In this document: positions 8,700 to 16,927 of the stretch, in pieces
Position numbering within the stretch: position 1 is the first letter of the stretch
Layout of the letters: the number at the start of each line of letters is the position of its first letter
NCBI GenBank assembly: GCA_963753115.1
Contig: CAVWBB010000022.1
Span: forward strand, 66,459 to 130,458
From: Bog-473 sp963753115
GTDB taxonomy: Bacteria; Actinomycetota; Acidimicrobiia; Acidimicrobiales; RAAP-2
Length of the DNA stretch: 64,000 bases
Direction of reading: 5' to 3'
Made by a program: the position numbers and the translations under genes
Notes under the pieces: generated by a model
What the model saw: the letters and a program-made list of their open reading frames with translations, nothing else
The model's database searches: none
What the model was told of the DNA's origin: nothing

Positions 8700-9164
8700 A
8701 TGTTCAGACGGAAGCCCGCCACGGATGCGGCCGCCTTCGAGGTCGCCAAGACCGACGAGGAGTGGAAGGCGCTGCTGCCCGCTGATCGCTACCGCGTCCT
8801 CCGGCGCGCCGGCACGGAGCCCGCCTGGTCGGGCGAGCTGCTGCAGGTGGACGGCCACGGCGTGTTCCGCTGTGCCGGCTGCGGCGCAGCGCTCTTCGAC
8901 ACGGACGCCAAGTTCGAGTCCGGCACCGGCTGGCCGAGCTTCGACCGGGCCAGGGCCGCCGGCACCGTCCTCGAGCGCAGGGAACGCAGCTTCGGCATGG
9001 CGCGCACCGAGATCCTGTGCGCCCGGTGCGGTGGACACCTCGGGCACGTCTTCCCCGACGGGCCCACCGACACCGGGCAGCGCTACTGCGTCAACTCACT
9101 CTCGCTGACCTATGAGCCCGGAGGTGGCGCCGCCGGGACCGAGGAGGCTGCGCCCGGGGCGTGA
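8700..9164 (+). CDS. msrB: Peptide-methionine (R)-S-oxide reductase MsrB
   Basis: A 154-residue MsrB. It has the structural zinc cysteines C58/C61 and C107/C110, the GTGWPSF motif (75-81), GGHLGHVF (111-118) and the catalytic cysteine C130 in RYCVNSLSL. It reduces methionine-R-sulfoxide in oxidised proteins. It starts 14 bp after the amidohydrolase stop in the same direction, so the two are probably cotranscribed. Residues 1-45 are a short extension; the last ~15 residues are a Gly/Ala/Glu tail whose DNA also encodes, on the other strand, the end of a small membrane protein. Confidence 0.93.
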   Translation: MFRRKPATDAAAFEVAKTDEEWKALLPADRYRVLRRAGTEPAWSGELLQVDGHGVFRCAGCGAALFDTDAKFESGTGWPSFDRARAAGTVLERRERSFGMARTEILCARCGGHLGHVFPDGPTDTGQRYCVNSLSLTYEPGGGAAGTEEAAPGA

Positions 9165-9343
9165 GCCTTGAGCCTGGCCTGGGACCTGCTCGCCCGGCCA
9201 CGCCACAGGATCGCCCCGGCACTGGCGAGGGCCGCGATCGTCCCAACGCCCACGATCGCCGGTTCGAGAGCCAGGCGGGATGCGACTCCGGCCACCTGTG
9301 CCGCCAGGGCAGGCCAGCCGTCGGTGATGATCAGCCAAGGCAC
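9110..9343 (-). CDS. Small single-pass membrane protein downstream of ssb
   Basis: A 77-residue hypothetical protein. GTG 9343 lies just after the ssb stop (gap 1 bp), suggesting translation from the ssb transcript. After an amphipathic opening it has one hydrophobic helix (PAIVGVGTIAALASAGAILW) followed by a basic stretch and an Ala/Pro-rich tail, so it probably sits in the membrane with its C-terminus inside. Its 3' end overlaps the msrB 3' end by 55 bp in antisense. No function can be assigned. A longer open frame upstream is antisense-free but lies inside ssb and is not protein-like. Confidence 0.42.
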   Translation of the reverse strand: MPWLIITDGWPALAAQVAGVASRLALEPAIVGVGTIAALASAGAILWRGRASRSQARLKAHAPGAASSVPAAPPPGS

Positions 9344-9344
9344 C

Positions 9345-9758
9345 TCAGACCTCGAGGGCCACGGCGTCGTCGTCGGCGTTCTCCGTCGCACCCTGGCCTC
9401 GCCGCTCGACCTTGTGCACGTCGGCCGTGGCGAAGCGCAGGCTCGGGCCGACCTCGTCCGCGGTGATCTCCACCTTGGAGCGGTGCTCACCGTCCTCGGT
9501 CTCCCAGGTCCGGTGCTCCAGCCGACCCGTCACGACGACCCGCATGCCCTTGGTGAGGGTCAATGCCACATTTTCCGCAAGGTCGCGCCAGCAGATGACG
9601 TCGAAGTAGGACGTTGCCTCCTGCCACTCCTGCGTGGTGCGGTCCTGCCAACGCCGGTTGACGGCGACGCCAAGCTGGGCTGTCGCCTGCCCCTCACGTG
9701 TGTAGCGGATTTCGGGCTCGCGGGTCAGGTTCCCGGTGATCGTGGTGGTGTTGGCCAT
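9345..9758 (-). CDS. ssb: Single-stranded DNA-binding protein
   Basis: A 137-residue SSB with an OB fold. It opens ANTTTITGNLTREPEIRYT and continues with the ATSYFDVICWRDLAENV and KGMRVVVTGRLEHRTWE blocks typical of actinobacterial SSB. The start is ATG 9758, with GAGG six bases upstream; a GTG at 9770 and an ATG at 9764 are in frame but worse placed. The C-terminal tail is short and lacks the usual acidic DDDIPF tip, ending instead in ENADDDAVALEV, so partner recruitment through the canonical tip may be absent. That suggests a secondary SSB paralogue rather than the main replication protein. Confidence 0.85.
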   Translation of the reverse strand: MANTTTITGNLTREPEIRYTREGQATAQLGVAVNRRWQDRTTQEWQEATSYFDVICWRDLAENVALTLTKGMRVVVTGRLEHRTWETEDGEHRSKVEITADEVGPSLRFATADVHKVERRGQGATENADDDAVALEV

Positions 9759-9887
9759 CTGCATCCTCACTTTCGTCGCGCCCTTCGTCCGAGGGCGCGA
9801 CGCAGCGTGCTGGACGGCTCTTGCCGCGAACCTTGCTGGAAACCTTGCCGGCTCGCACGTGCGAAACCCGGGCGGAGCGAGCAGCGC

Positions 9888-10112
9888 CTAGGACTTCGGC
9901 TTCAACCCCAGACAGCGCAACAAGAACGCGCCGAACCGCCCCGGCTTCTTCCCCGACTGATGGTGGTCGGCCGAGTGTCCGTAGCGCGATCCGTACACGT
10001 CGCCCGCACTGCCCGTCAGCCCGGCCGCGGGAAACGTGTTCGGCTCCTCGTACTTGGGCACCTTGGCCAAGCGTCGTCGCTGCTTCCTGGGCTTGTCACC
10101 AGCACTTCCCAT
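9888..10112 (-). CDS. Small basic hypothetical protein
   Basis: A 74-residue lysine/arginine-rich protein starting at ATG 10112 (MGSAGDKPRKQRRR). It has a central YEEPNTFPAAGLTGSAGD segment and ends FGAFLLRCLGLKPKS. No Shine-Dalgarno is visible, and a GTG at 10151 could extend it by 13 residues. It lies upstream of ssb on the same strand, with about 130 bp between. The composition is less shadow-like than its neighbours, which is the main reason for listing it. No domain recognised; it may be spurious. Confidence 0.35.
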   Translation of the reverse strand: MGSAGDKPRKQRRRLAKVPKYEEPNTFPAAGLTGSAGDVYGSRYGHSADHHQSGKKPGRFGAFLLRCLGLKPKS

Positions 10113-10174
10113 CGAGACAGTCTGACCCAGACAGGCCGGCACCGCGTGCACCGGTCACGCCCTGCTGTGCGAGC

Positions 10175-10882
10175 ATGCGGGGCGTGCGTGCTCGCTTCCC
10201 GTTCACCCGGCTGGTGCCGCTGGCCGCGGCCGCGCTGCTGGCCGTCGGGCTGGCCGCCTGTGGCAGCTCGAGCCCACCCGCCGCGCTGAGCAAGAGCGCG
10301 GGCGCGTCCCACGCGACTACGACGACGGCGGCGCCGGCGACCACGACGACGACCACGACGACGACCGCACCGCCGGGGCAGGAGATCAGCTTCTCCCCCT
10401 ACACGCCCCTGGGCACCGCGGCCCAGGGCCTCCAGGTGACCCAGAAGGCCTCCGGCCGGTGCACGAGTCCCGGAGTCGCAGGGAGCGCGTCCTATCGATG
10501 CATCGCGCAACCGGGTGCGGTCGCCTACGACCCCTGCTTCGCCCCTCCCCTGGCGACGAAGGGTCCCCTGCTCTGCGTCCCCGATCCGACCGACACGGAC
10601 GTCACCCAGTTCTCCACCGATGCGCTCCCGAAGGCATCGGCGCACACGCCGCTCAGGCAGGTGTGGGCCATGCGCCTGCACAACGGTCAGGTGTGCATAC
10701 TCGTGCGCGGCACATGGGACGGCCGCGGGCCATTCGCCTGCCCGACGCCCACCGCGACGAACTCGCTCGCCGACTGCCACGCGCCCGAGCCCACCGCGCA
10801 GGGTTGGGCGACTTCCTGTCAGGCCAGGCAGGACGCATCGAGCCCGTTCAGCGTGGTCTCCGTGGTCAACGTCTGGAACTGA
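10175..10882 (+). CDS. Predicted lipoprotein with Thr-rich linker
   Basis: A 235-residue exported protein. Residues 1-28 form a signal peptide (RR-rich start, hydrophobic core) ending in the lipobox LAAC with C29 as lipidation site. A threonine-rich linker follows (about 45-64), then a globular domain with several cysteines (CTSPG, YRCIAQ, YDPCF, LLCVP, CILVRG, FACP, DCH, TSCQ) likely paired outside the membrane. Start ATG 10175 is the first that gives a signal peptide. No enzyme motif seen; similar lipoproteins occur widely in actinobacteria. Confidence 0.65.
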   Translation: MRGVRARFPFTRLVPLAAAALLAVGLAACGSSSPPAALSKSAGASHATTTTAAPATTTTTTTTTAPPGQEISFSPYTPLGTAAQGLQVTQKASGRCTSPGVAGSASYRCIAQPGAVAYDPCFAPPLATKGPLLCVPDPTDTDVTQFSTDALPKASAHTPLRQVWAMRLHNGQVCILVRGTWDGRGPFACPTPTATNSLADCHAPEPTAQGWATSCQARQDASSPFSVVSVVNVWN

Positions 10883-10902
10883 GCCCAGGGATTGCCCGTT
10901 CC

Positions 10903-11178
10903 TCAGCTCCGATGGCTGCGGAGCACGCGTCCGCCGATGACATAGAGGATCACGCCGACGACGAGCGATCCGACGATGACCCACCGGACCGCCGTCGTCT
11001 CGAGCGAGGTCGGCGAGCCGTTCGAGCTGATCTCGGCGAAGCCTCCACCGACCACCAGCGCGGCGAAAGCCACGATGCCGCAGACGAGCGACCCTTTGCG
11101 CGCGTTGTTGCAGAAGAACCGCGACTGCGACAGATCGGGCTTCGCCCCGTTCGAGTGGTGGCCCTCCCGATCCGTCAT
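10903..11178 (-). CDS. Small two-helix membrane protein
   Basis: A 91-residue protein from ATG 11178. A hydrophilic start containing FFCNNARKGS is followed by two transmembrane helices (about 31-50 and 65-82), then a basic end (GGRVLRSHRS). It converges on the lipoprotein gene with a 20 bp gap. No ribosome site is obvious; upstream lies a GGTAGC-type hexamer repeat around 11187-11213. No family recognised; role unknown. Confidence 0.5.
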   Translation of the reverse strand: MTDREGHHSNGAKPDLSQSRFFCNNARKGSLVCGIVAFAALVVGGGFAEISSNGSPTSLETTAVRWVIVGSLVVGVILYVIGGRVLRSHRS

Positions 11179-11286
11179 GGCGTGCAGGGTAGCGGTAGCG
11201 GTGGCGGTAGCGGCTGCACCTCGAGCGACTGATGCCCCTGGGACGCAACCAGATGGCACCCTGATCAAACCCCACCGAGGGTTAGG

Positions 11287-13257
11287 TTGCCTGCCGTGGG
11301 GGACGTGGCCGGGGGCCTCTTGCTCGATGCACCCGCGACGCGGGACGACGAGCCGCGGCCCGTCGAACTCCGGGCGCCCCGTGGCGGTCGTTGGCAGTTC
11401 TGGCGCTCGCCGTCGGACCAACCGGGCTGGGCGCGTCCGCTGCTCCTGCTCGCTGCCGCCATGGCGGCTCTCTCCTACAGCTGGGGTAGTGGCACCGCCC
11501 GGCTCGAGACGTACTACGGCGGCGCGGTCCGCAGCATGTCGCAGAGCTGGCACAACTTCTTCTTCGGCGCCTTCGACCCCTGGGGGACGGTGTCGGTCGA
11601 CAAGTTGCCGGGTGCCTTCTGGGTCCAGGCGCTGTCCGTCCGGATCTTCGGCTTCCACATCTGGGCCATGGTGCTCCCCCAGGCGATCGAGGGAACACTC
11701 ACTGTTCTCGTCCTGTACCGCGCCGTCCGCCGGATCGGTGGCGCCGGCGCCGGTCTCGTCGCCGCGGTCGCTCTGGCCGCCACACCGGTCACCATCCTGT
11801 TGAACCGAGGCAACATCTCGGACTCGTTGCTCATTCTCCTCCTGGTGCTGGCCGCTGACTGCACCACTGCCGCATTCCTGACCGGCCGCCTGCAGTCGCT
11901 CGTGCTCGCCGGCGTCTGCGTCGGACTGGCCTTCCAAGCCAAGATGCTGCAGGCGTGGATCGTCCTCCCCGCCCTCTACCTGGCCTACATCCTCGCCGCC
12001 CCCGCGGCCAGCCTGGAACGGCGCGTCGGCCAGGTCGCGCTCTCGGTCCTCGCCGTGGTCGCCGTCTCGCTGAGTTGGATGTGCGTGGTCACGCTGATAC
12101 CCGCCCACGATCGCCCCTACGTCGACGGCAGCTGCGACAACTCTGTCTTCAGCCAGGTATTCCTCTACAACGGCGCCGACCGGAGCTCGGGCGCCCTGCT
12201 CACCCAGGCTGGCTGCAGCCAGCCGCCCGTCGGCCGGACGACGTCCACCAGCGGAGGTGCACCGACCCATGCCCTGGCGAAAGGGCCCGGCCGCTTCCTC
12301 GACGGCGGGTTCGGGCGCGACGCGGCGTGGCTCTTCGTCCCTTCGCTGGTCGGACTGGGGGGGATCCTGATAGCCCGACGGCGCGCTCCTCGCACCGACC
12401 CGTGGCGTGCAGGCGCGCTGCTGTGGGGCATCTGGCTGATCCTGACCTGGAGTTTCATTTCGTCCTCGCCCATCCTCAACGGGTACTACCTGGCGGCGCT
12501 GGCGCCCGCCATGGCTGCGCTCTGCGGCCTCGGATTCGCACTGGCGTGGAAGCTCCGCGACCGGACACCGGTCGTGCCCGTGGTCGTGATGGCGACGGTC
12601 ATCGTGGGGGTCGCCTATGCCGTCTCCCTGGTGCCCGACATCGCCGGCATCCGGCCATGGATCGTCGCCACGAGCGCGCTCGCCACGGTCGGGGCCGTGG
12701 GCTGCCTCGCCCTGTCCTTACGAAGGGACCCGCGACCGTGGGAACGTGGGGCCGGACTCGGCCTGGCAGCCGTCGCGCTGCTCCTCGGCGCAGCATGGGC
12801 CTCGGCGACCGTCGTGGACGGCGGTTTGGGGCCCTTTGATGCGCCCTATCAGCCGGCCGCGACCACCGCGGCCGCACAGCTCAGCTGGTCTCGCGACGTT
12901 GCCGCCTGGCCCCTCATCGCCGCCGCAGCGGCGCACGTCCCCTCCACGCAGAGCATCGAGTCGTACGAGACATCGGCCCAGGCGAGCATCCACGTGTTGG
13001 CGACCGGCCGCGAGTTCCTCCCCGTCGGCGGGTTTTCCGGCGAGGTTCCCAGCATCCCGCTGACGACATTTCTCGAGGACGTGCGCCAGCAGCGCGTCGC
13101 GGCCGTTCTCGTCCCAATGAAGCCGCTGACGCGCAATCCCGACATGCGCTGGGTTCTCGCCCACTGCAGCGCCCAGACCGGCTCCCTTGCGACCGTGCAC
13201 ACGGGAAGTGCCATCGACCACCGCTACGTCTGCGCGCCGGCGGACGCCGGCGGGTGA
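11287..13257 (+). CDS. GT-C family (PMT/ArnT-like) membrane glycosyltransferase
   Basis: About 655 residues with roughly a dozen hydrophobic helices. The first extracytoplasmic loop contains ARLETYYGGAVRSMSQSW and FDPWGTVSVDKLPGAFWVQ, the pattern of lipid-phosphate-sugar dependent glycosyltransferases (family 39/83-like). A large C-terminal extracytoplasmic domain follows. Such enzymes move a sugar or aminoarabinose-type residue from a polyprenyl donor to a protein, lipid or cell-wall acceptor; which one cannot be told. The start is either TTG 11287 or GTG 11296 (AGG/GAGGG purine stretches lie just upstream of both). It ends convergently with ftsX about 55 bp away. Confidence 0.78.
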   Translation: MPAVGDVAGGLLLDAPATRDDEPRPVELRAPRGGRWQFWRSPSDQPGWARPLLLLAAAMAALSYSWGSGTARLETYYGGAVRSMSQSWHNFFFGAFDPWGTVSVDKLPGAFWVQALSVRIFGFHIWAMVLPQAIEGTLTVLVLYRAVRRIGGAGAGLVAAVALAATPVTILLNRGNISDSLLILLLVLAADCTTAAFLTGRLQSLVLAGVCVGLAFQAKMLQAWIVLPALYLAYILAAPAASLERRVGQVALSVLAVVAVSLSWMCVVTLIPAHDRPYVDGSCDNSVFSQVFLYNGADRSSGALLTQAGCSQPPVGRTTSTSGGAPTHALAKGPGRFLDGGFGRDAAWLFVPSLVGLGGILIARRRAPRTDPWRAGALLWGIWLILTWSFISSSPILNGYYLAALAPAMAALCGLGFALAWKLRDRTPVVPVVVMATVIVGVAYAVSLVPDIAGIRPWIVATSALATVGAVGCLALSLRRDPRPWERGAGLGLAAVALLLGAAWASATVVDGGLGPFDAPYQPAATTAAAQLSWSRDVAAWPLIAAAAAHVPSTQSIESYETSAQASIHVLATGREFLPVGGFSGEVPSIPLTTFLEDVRQQRVAAVLVPMKPLTRNPDMRWVLAHCSAQTGSLATVHTGSAIDHRYVCAPADAGG

Positions 13258-13275
13258 CGAGTATGACGTGATGGT

Positions 13276-13309
13276 GCCCGCCGACGAGTGTCGGCCCGCG
13301 GAGGCGGGC
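13276..13309. terminator. Hairpin between convergent glycosyltransferase and ftsX
   Basis: GCCCGCC (13276-13282) pairs with GGCGGGC (13303-13309); a competing small hairpin CCGAC-GAGT-GTCGG sits inside (13281-13294). It lies in the 56 bp gap between two convergent stop codons, where a bidirectional terminator is expected. No T-run follows. Confidence 0.45.
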
Positions 13310-13313
13310 GCTG

Positions 13314-14201
13314 TCAGACGTCGAGGAAGCGGCGAATGGCGATGGCCGAACCGATGGAGCCGATCGCCATCCCCACGATGACCACGACGACGTTGGTCAA
13401 CAAGACCTCAGACCCCGACATGTGCATCGCCGTGAAGATGTTGCTCGTCGTCTTCCCGCCGCCCTCGTGGTTGATGAAGAGGTAGACGAAATACACCACG
13501 ACAGCAGCCAGTAACGACCCGAACAGGCCCTGTAACAACCCTTCCGACATGAACGGGATGCGGATGAACCAGTTGGTGGCGCCGACCAGCTTCATCACGG
13601 AGACCTCGCGACGGCGGGCAAAAATGGCCATGCGGATGGTGTTCAGGATCAGCACCGCGGCAGACACGATCAGGACGATGGCGATGGCCAGGCAGACCCA
13701 TTTCGAGACGTTGATCACCGTCTCCTCGTTGTGGATCGTCTGCTGGGGCTCGGTCACCGAGAGGACCCCGGCGGTGCCAGTGAAGGTATGCACCACCTGG
13801 GCGGCGTCGCTCAGTGCAACGGGGGTACACCAGTAGGAGGTCGGCATCTCTGCCTGGGTGGTCGCCTGGAAGACGTCCGTCGGCAGCAAGCGGCGGGCTT
13901 CCAGGAAGTTGCGCGCCTTGTTCCAGTACATGCAGGGCTGCACGACGTAGTTCAACTGCTTCAGCTCGGTCCCGACGGCGGCGATCTCCTGAGCATTCGC
14001 ATTGGGTTCCATCCAGACGGTGACCTGGGTGCCCCGCTCGAGCGTCCCGCTGGCGTTGGCCGAACCCTGACGCAGCAAGAGCGCGGCACCGACGAGCGAC
14101 AGCGAGACGGCGACGGTCAGAACGGCGGCAATCGTCATGAGCCGGTTCCGCCAAAGGTTCGACGCCGTCTCGCGGACGACGTAGTCGATTGAAACTGCCA
14201 C
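13314..14201 (-). CDS. ftsX: Cell-division ABC transporter permease FtsX
   Basis: A 295-residue FtsX. It has an N-terminal helix (22-45), a large extracytoplasmic domain (about 46-165) and three C-terminal helices, with the FtsX signature NTIRMAIFARRREVSVMKLVGATNWFI around 190. FtsX with FtsE forms a divisome ABC complex that activates peptidoglycan hydrolases outside the membrane. The extracytoplasmic part carries two cysteines (PCMYWN and YWCTP) that could form a disulfide, an uncommon detail. GTG start, one base after the ftsE stop, implies coupled translation. Confidence 0.95.
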   Translation of the reverse strand: MAVSIDYVVRETASNLWRNRLMTIAAVLTVAVSLSLVGAALLLRQGSANASGTLERGTQVTVWMEPNANAQEIAAVGTELKQLNYVVQPCMYWNKARNFLEARRLLPTDVFQATTQAEMPTSYWCTPVALSDAAQVVHTFTGTAGVLSVTEPQQTIHNEETVINVSKWVCLAIAIVLIVSAAVLILNTIRMAIFARRREVSVMKLVGATNWFIRIPFMSEGLLQGLFGSLLAAVVVYFVYLFINHEGGGKTTSNIFTAMHMSGSEVLLTNVVVVIVGMAIGSIGSAIAIRRFLDV

Positions 14202-14202
14202 G

Positions 14203-14931
14203 TCAGCCCGCCGCCGCCACGTCGGTCGGTGGCGGCTGCTGCCCTGAGCCGTCGAACCCGTAGACGCCGCGCGCCTGGTCGCGCACCATGCGCCCGTTGC
14301 TCAGTTCAATGACACGCCGACGCATCTTGTCCACCAACACCTCGTCGTGGGTGGCCACGACGACAGTCGTGCCGGTGCGGTTGATGCGGTCGAGCAACTG
14401 CATGATGCCCTGGCTCGTCTGTGGGTCGAGGTTTCCCGTGGGCTCGTCGGCCAGGAGAATCAGCGGGCGGTTGACGAAGGCGCGGGCGACGGCCACGCGC
14501 TGCTGCTCACCGCCAGAGAGCTCTCCGGGCAGGTTGTCCCGCTTGTTGGCCAGGCCTACCAGGTCCAGGACCTGGGGCACCTGGTTCGCCACCACATGGC
14601 GGGGACGGCCGATGACCTCGAGCGCGAAGGCGACGTTCTCGAACACCGTCTTGTTGGGCAGCAGGCGGAAGTCCTGGAAGACGCAGCCGATGTTGCGACG
14701 GAGATACGGCACCCGCCATTTCGGCAGCTCCACGATGTTGCGACCGGCCTCGAGGATCTGACCGGTGTCGGGTAACTCCTCACGGAGGAGGAGCCGGATG
14801 AAGGTCGTCTTGCCGGAGCCGGAAGCGCCGACGAGGAAGACGAACTCACCCTTGTCGATGTCGACAGTGATGTCGCGCAGCGCGACCGTGGATCCCTTGT
14901 AGGTCTTGGTGACGTTTTCGAATCGGATCAT
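14203..14931 (-). CDS. ftsE: Cell-division ABC transporter ATPase FtsE
   Basis: A 242-residue ABC ATPase. It has Walker A GASGSGKT (35-42), Q-loop FQDFRLLPN (85-93), signature LSGGEQQ (138-144), Walker B LLADEPTGNLD with E163, and the H-loop VVATHD. These match FtsE. The ATG at 14931 gives the standard opening MIRFENVTKTYKG; the open frame runs further upstream without protein-like sequence. It forms a two-gene unit with ftsX. The C-terminal tail after RMVRDQARGVYGF is Gln/Pro-rich and variable. Confidence 0.95.
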   Translation of the reverse strand: MIRFENVTKTYKGSTVALRDITVDIDKGEFVFLVGASGSGKTTFIRLLLREELPDTGQILEAGRNIVELPKWRVPYLRRNIGCVFQDFRLLPNKTVFENVAFALEVIGRPRHVVANQVPQVLDLVGLANKRDNLPGELSGGEQQRVAVARAFVNRPLILLADEPTGNLDPQTSQGIMQLLDRINRTGTTVVVATHDEVLVDKMRRRVIELSNGRMVRDQARGVYGFDGSGQQPPPTDVAAAG

Positions 14932-15360
14932 CGGCAGGAGAGGTGTCGCCCCGGCCAACGCAGGCAGGGCACCCCAGAATCCTAACGACTCTCTCCTGCA
15001 GTTTCGGGTCATGGGCTCCGGCGCAGGTCACAGCCGCCCAGCGGACCGAATCAGCGCGCCCATCCACACCTCGCAGTTGCGGCAACCTCGGTTCGGCCTG
15101 CATCGTCCGGGGCGCGGTACCGCAGCGCTGGCGCACGGTTCCCGCTGCGGCGTCGCCTCCCGGACGCTTCTGGCGACTGAGTCGCTCTGTCTCACCGGGG
15201 ATCAGCTTCGCCCGCCTGGTCCGTTGTGATCGCCGGCCGTGTCATCGCCGGCCGTGCGGCGCCGGCCCTCCCGGTTGGGACACGCTGGCGGCGGTGCGCC
15301 ACCCGCCCTCTGAGGGCCGCTCGGCCGGTGTGGGCTTCCGAGTCCCGACCTGGTTCGCCG

Positions 15361-15392
15361 GGCGGGTCGCACGGCAGGCGGGTCGCACGGCA
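15361..15392. repeat. Perfect 16 bp tandem duplication
   Basis: GGCGGGTCGCACGGCA occurs twice head to tail (15361-15376, 15377-15392) in the ftsE-prfB gap. No coding role is visible. Confidence 0.7.
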
Positions 15393-15720
15393 TGCGGGAG
15401 AAGATGTCGTCGCGGGCTGTCAGGCGCATGGCCGGGCTGGTGCAGGCCTCGAAGCGCAGCGGGTTCGCCTCGGCGGGTGCGGGACTTCTCCCTGGGAACT
15501 CTCAACCGATTTGTTTAGAGTTTTCCTGACCATCCCCCGCAGATTGCGGCGCGGCTCGGCTCAGCCGGAGGGCCTGCACCCCAGTCGAAGAGGTGGTCGA
15601 ACGGGCGATCCACGCCTGACCGCGCAACGCTCTGCGTCGCGATGCATTGCGTGCAGCGCACGCGCCGAAGATCAAGGGACGGTCGACCGTTATGCCGTGG
15701 ACACTCCGCGTCGCCACGGT

Positions 15721-15752
15721 CGCGACGCGACGCGACGCAACGCGACGCCGCG
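15721..15752. repeat. GCGAC pentanucleotide-type repeat
   Basis: Several near-perfect copies of CGCGA/GCGAC in a row, 20 bp beyond the prfB stop. It looks like simple-sequence DNA; it could affect prfB transcript ends but shows no hairpin. Confidence 0.6.
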
Positions 15753-15772
15753 ATCCACGCGCACGACGTCGG

Positions 15773-16927
15773 TTACGAATTCCCCTCGCGTTGGCGACGC
15801 AACTCGGCCTCCATGAAGGGGTCGAGATCGCCGTCGAGCACAGCCTCGACGTTGCCGGTCTCGTAGTTGGTGCGGAGATCCTTCACGAGTTGGTACGGAG
15901 CCATGACGTAGGAGCGGATCTGGTTGCCCCACGCGTTGTCGACGCGGTCACCGCTCAGCGCGTCGAGCTCGGCGCGCCGTTCCATGCGCGCCCGCTCGGC
16001 CAGTTTGGCCCCGAGGATCTGCATCGCCTTGGCCTTGTTCTGGTGTTGGCTGCGCTCGTTCTGGCAGGAAACCACGATGCCCGTCGGGAGGTGGGTGAGG
16101 CGGACTGCCGAGTCCGTCTTGTTGACGTGTTGGCCACCCGCCCCCGAGGACCGATACGTGTCGATACGCAGGTCTTTCTCGTCAATGTCGACCTCAGAAG
16201 ACACGTCTTCGAGGAAGGGCGTGACGTCCATGGAGGCGAAGCTGGTCTGGCGCCGGTGCTGGGAGTCGAAGGGGGACATGCGGACCAGGCGGTGCACCCC
16301 CCGTTCGGTGGCCAGCAGCCCGTAGGCGAACCGGCCGTGGACGATGAACGTGGCCGAGAGCAGCCCGGCCTCCTGGCCTTCGGTCGCCTCGTCCACCTCG
16401 ACCGTGAAGCCGCGGCGCTCGGCCCATCGCTGGTACATCCGCAGGAGCACCTCGGTCCAGTCCTGCGCGTCGGTCCCGCCCGCGCCGGCATGCACCTCGC
16501 ACACCGCGTCGAGCTCGTCGTACTCGCCGGAGAAGAGGGACTGGAGCTCCAACGCCCCGAGACGCGTCCCGAGGGCATCGACCATCTCGACCAGCTCGGC
16601 GTCCAACGATGCGTCACCAGAACCCTCGCCTGCCGATTCCTCGGTCAGCTCGAGCAGAGCCCGGGCGTCCTCGAGTGCGGTTCGCAGTGTGTCGAGCTGA
16701 TCCAGGTCGGCTGAGACGCGTCCGAGTTCTTTGGTGATGCCGCGCGCATTGTCGGCGTCGTCCCAGAGGTCCGGCCGGGCCACCTCTGTCTCGAGCTCGG
16801 CGCGGCGTACCTCGAGTTTCTCCCGACCGAGATAGCGCTCGGCTTCGGCCAGTCGCTCCCCCAGCGCTTCGATCTCAGATGTGAAGTCGCGGGGGAGCTC
16901 GGCCGACGGACCGTCAGGCGGCGCCAT
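15773..16927 (-). CDS. prfB: Peptide chain release factor 2
   Basis: A 384-residue class I release factor. The SPF tripeptide (218-220) marks it as RF2 (UGA/UAA reading), and the catalytic GGQ (264-266) sits in SSGAGGQHVNKTDSAVRLTH. ATG 16927 lies inside the end of secA (14 nt overlap) and gives a normal-length N-terminal coiled domain. There is no in-frame UGA or frameshift site near codon 25, so the E. coli-style autoregulatory frameshift is absent. Cotranslation with secA is likely. Confidence 0.95.
   Translation of the reverse strand: MAPPDGPSAELPRDFTSEIEALGERLAEAERYLGREKLEVRRAELETEVARPDLWDDADNARGITKELGRVSADLDQLDTLRTALEDARALLELTEESAGEGSGDASLDAELVEMVDALGTRLGALELQSLFSGEYDELDAVCEVHAGAGGTDAQDWTEVLLRMYQRWAERRGFTVEVDEATEGQEAGLLSATFIVHGRFAYGLLATERGVHRLVRMSPFDSQHRRQTSFASMDVTPFLEDVSSEVDIDEKDLRIDTYRSSGAGGQHVNKTDSAVRLTHLPTGIVVSCQNERSQHQNKAKAMQILGAKLAERARMERRAELDALSGDRVDNAWGNQIRSYVMAPYQLVKDLRTNYETGNVEAVLDGDLDPFMEAELRRQREGNS

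Larger units (their letters stand above)
14932..15772. other. Long gene-free gap between ftsE and prfB
   Basis: About 840 bp with no convincing gene on either strand. The open frames here look like GC-driven shadows. I looked for tmRNA, RNase P and SRP RNA signatures and a smpB gene, and found none. It holds two perfect 13 bp copies of ATCGCCGGCCGTG (from 15229 and 15244), a perfect 16 bp tandem duplication, an AACTCT/AGAGTT inverted pair (15497-15522) in the only AT-rich stretch, and a GCGAC-type repeat near prfB. It must contain the ftsE promoter unless ftsE is read through from prfB. Confidence 0.6.

Noticed and set aside
10016..11275. 419-codon minus-strand frame over the lipoprotein
   Set aside because: Antisense shadow; rich in Arg/Gly and lacking any domain.
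14932..15772. tmRNA, RNase P RNA or smpB in the ftsE-prfB gap
   Set aside because: None of their conserved sequence blocks or tag-peptide codons could be found on either strand.
15773..16927. Programmed frameshift in prfB
   Set aside because: The frame is open from the ATG with no early in-frame UGA or shift site.
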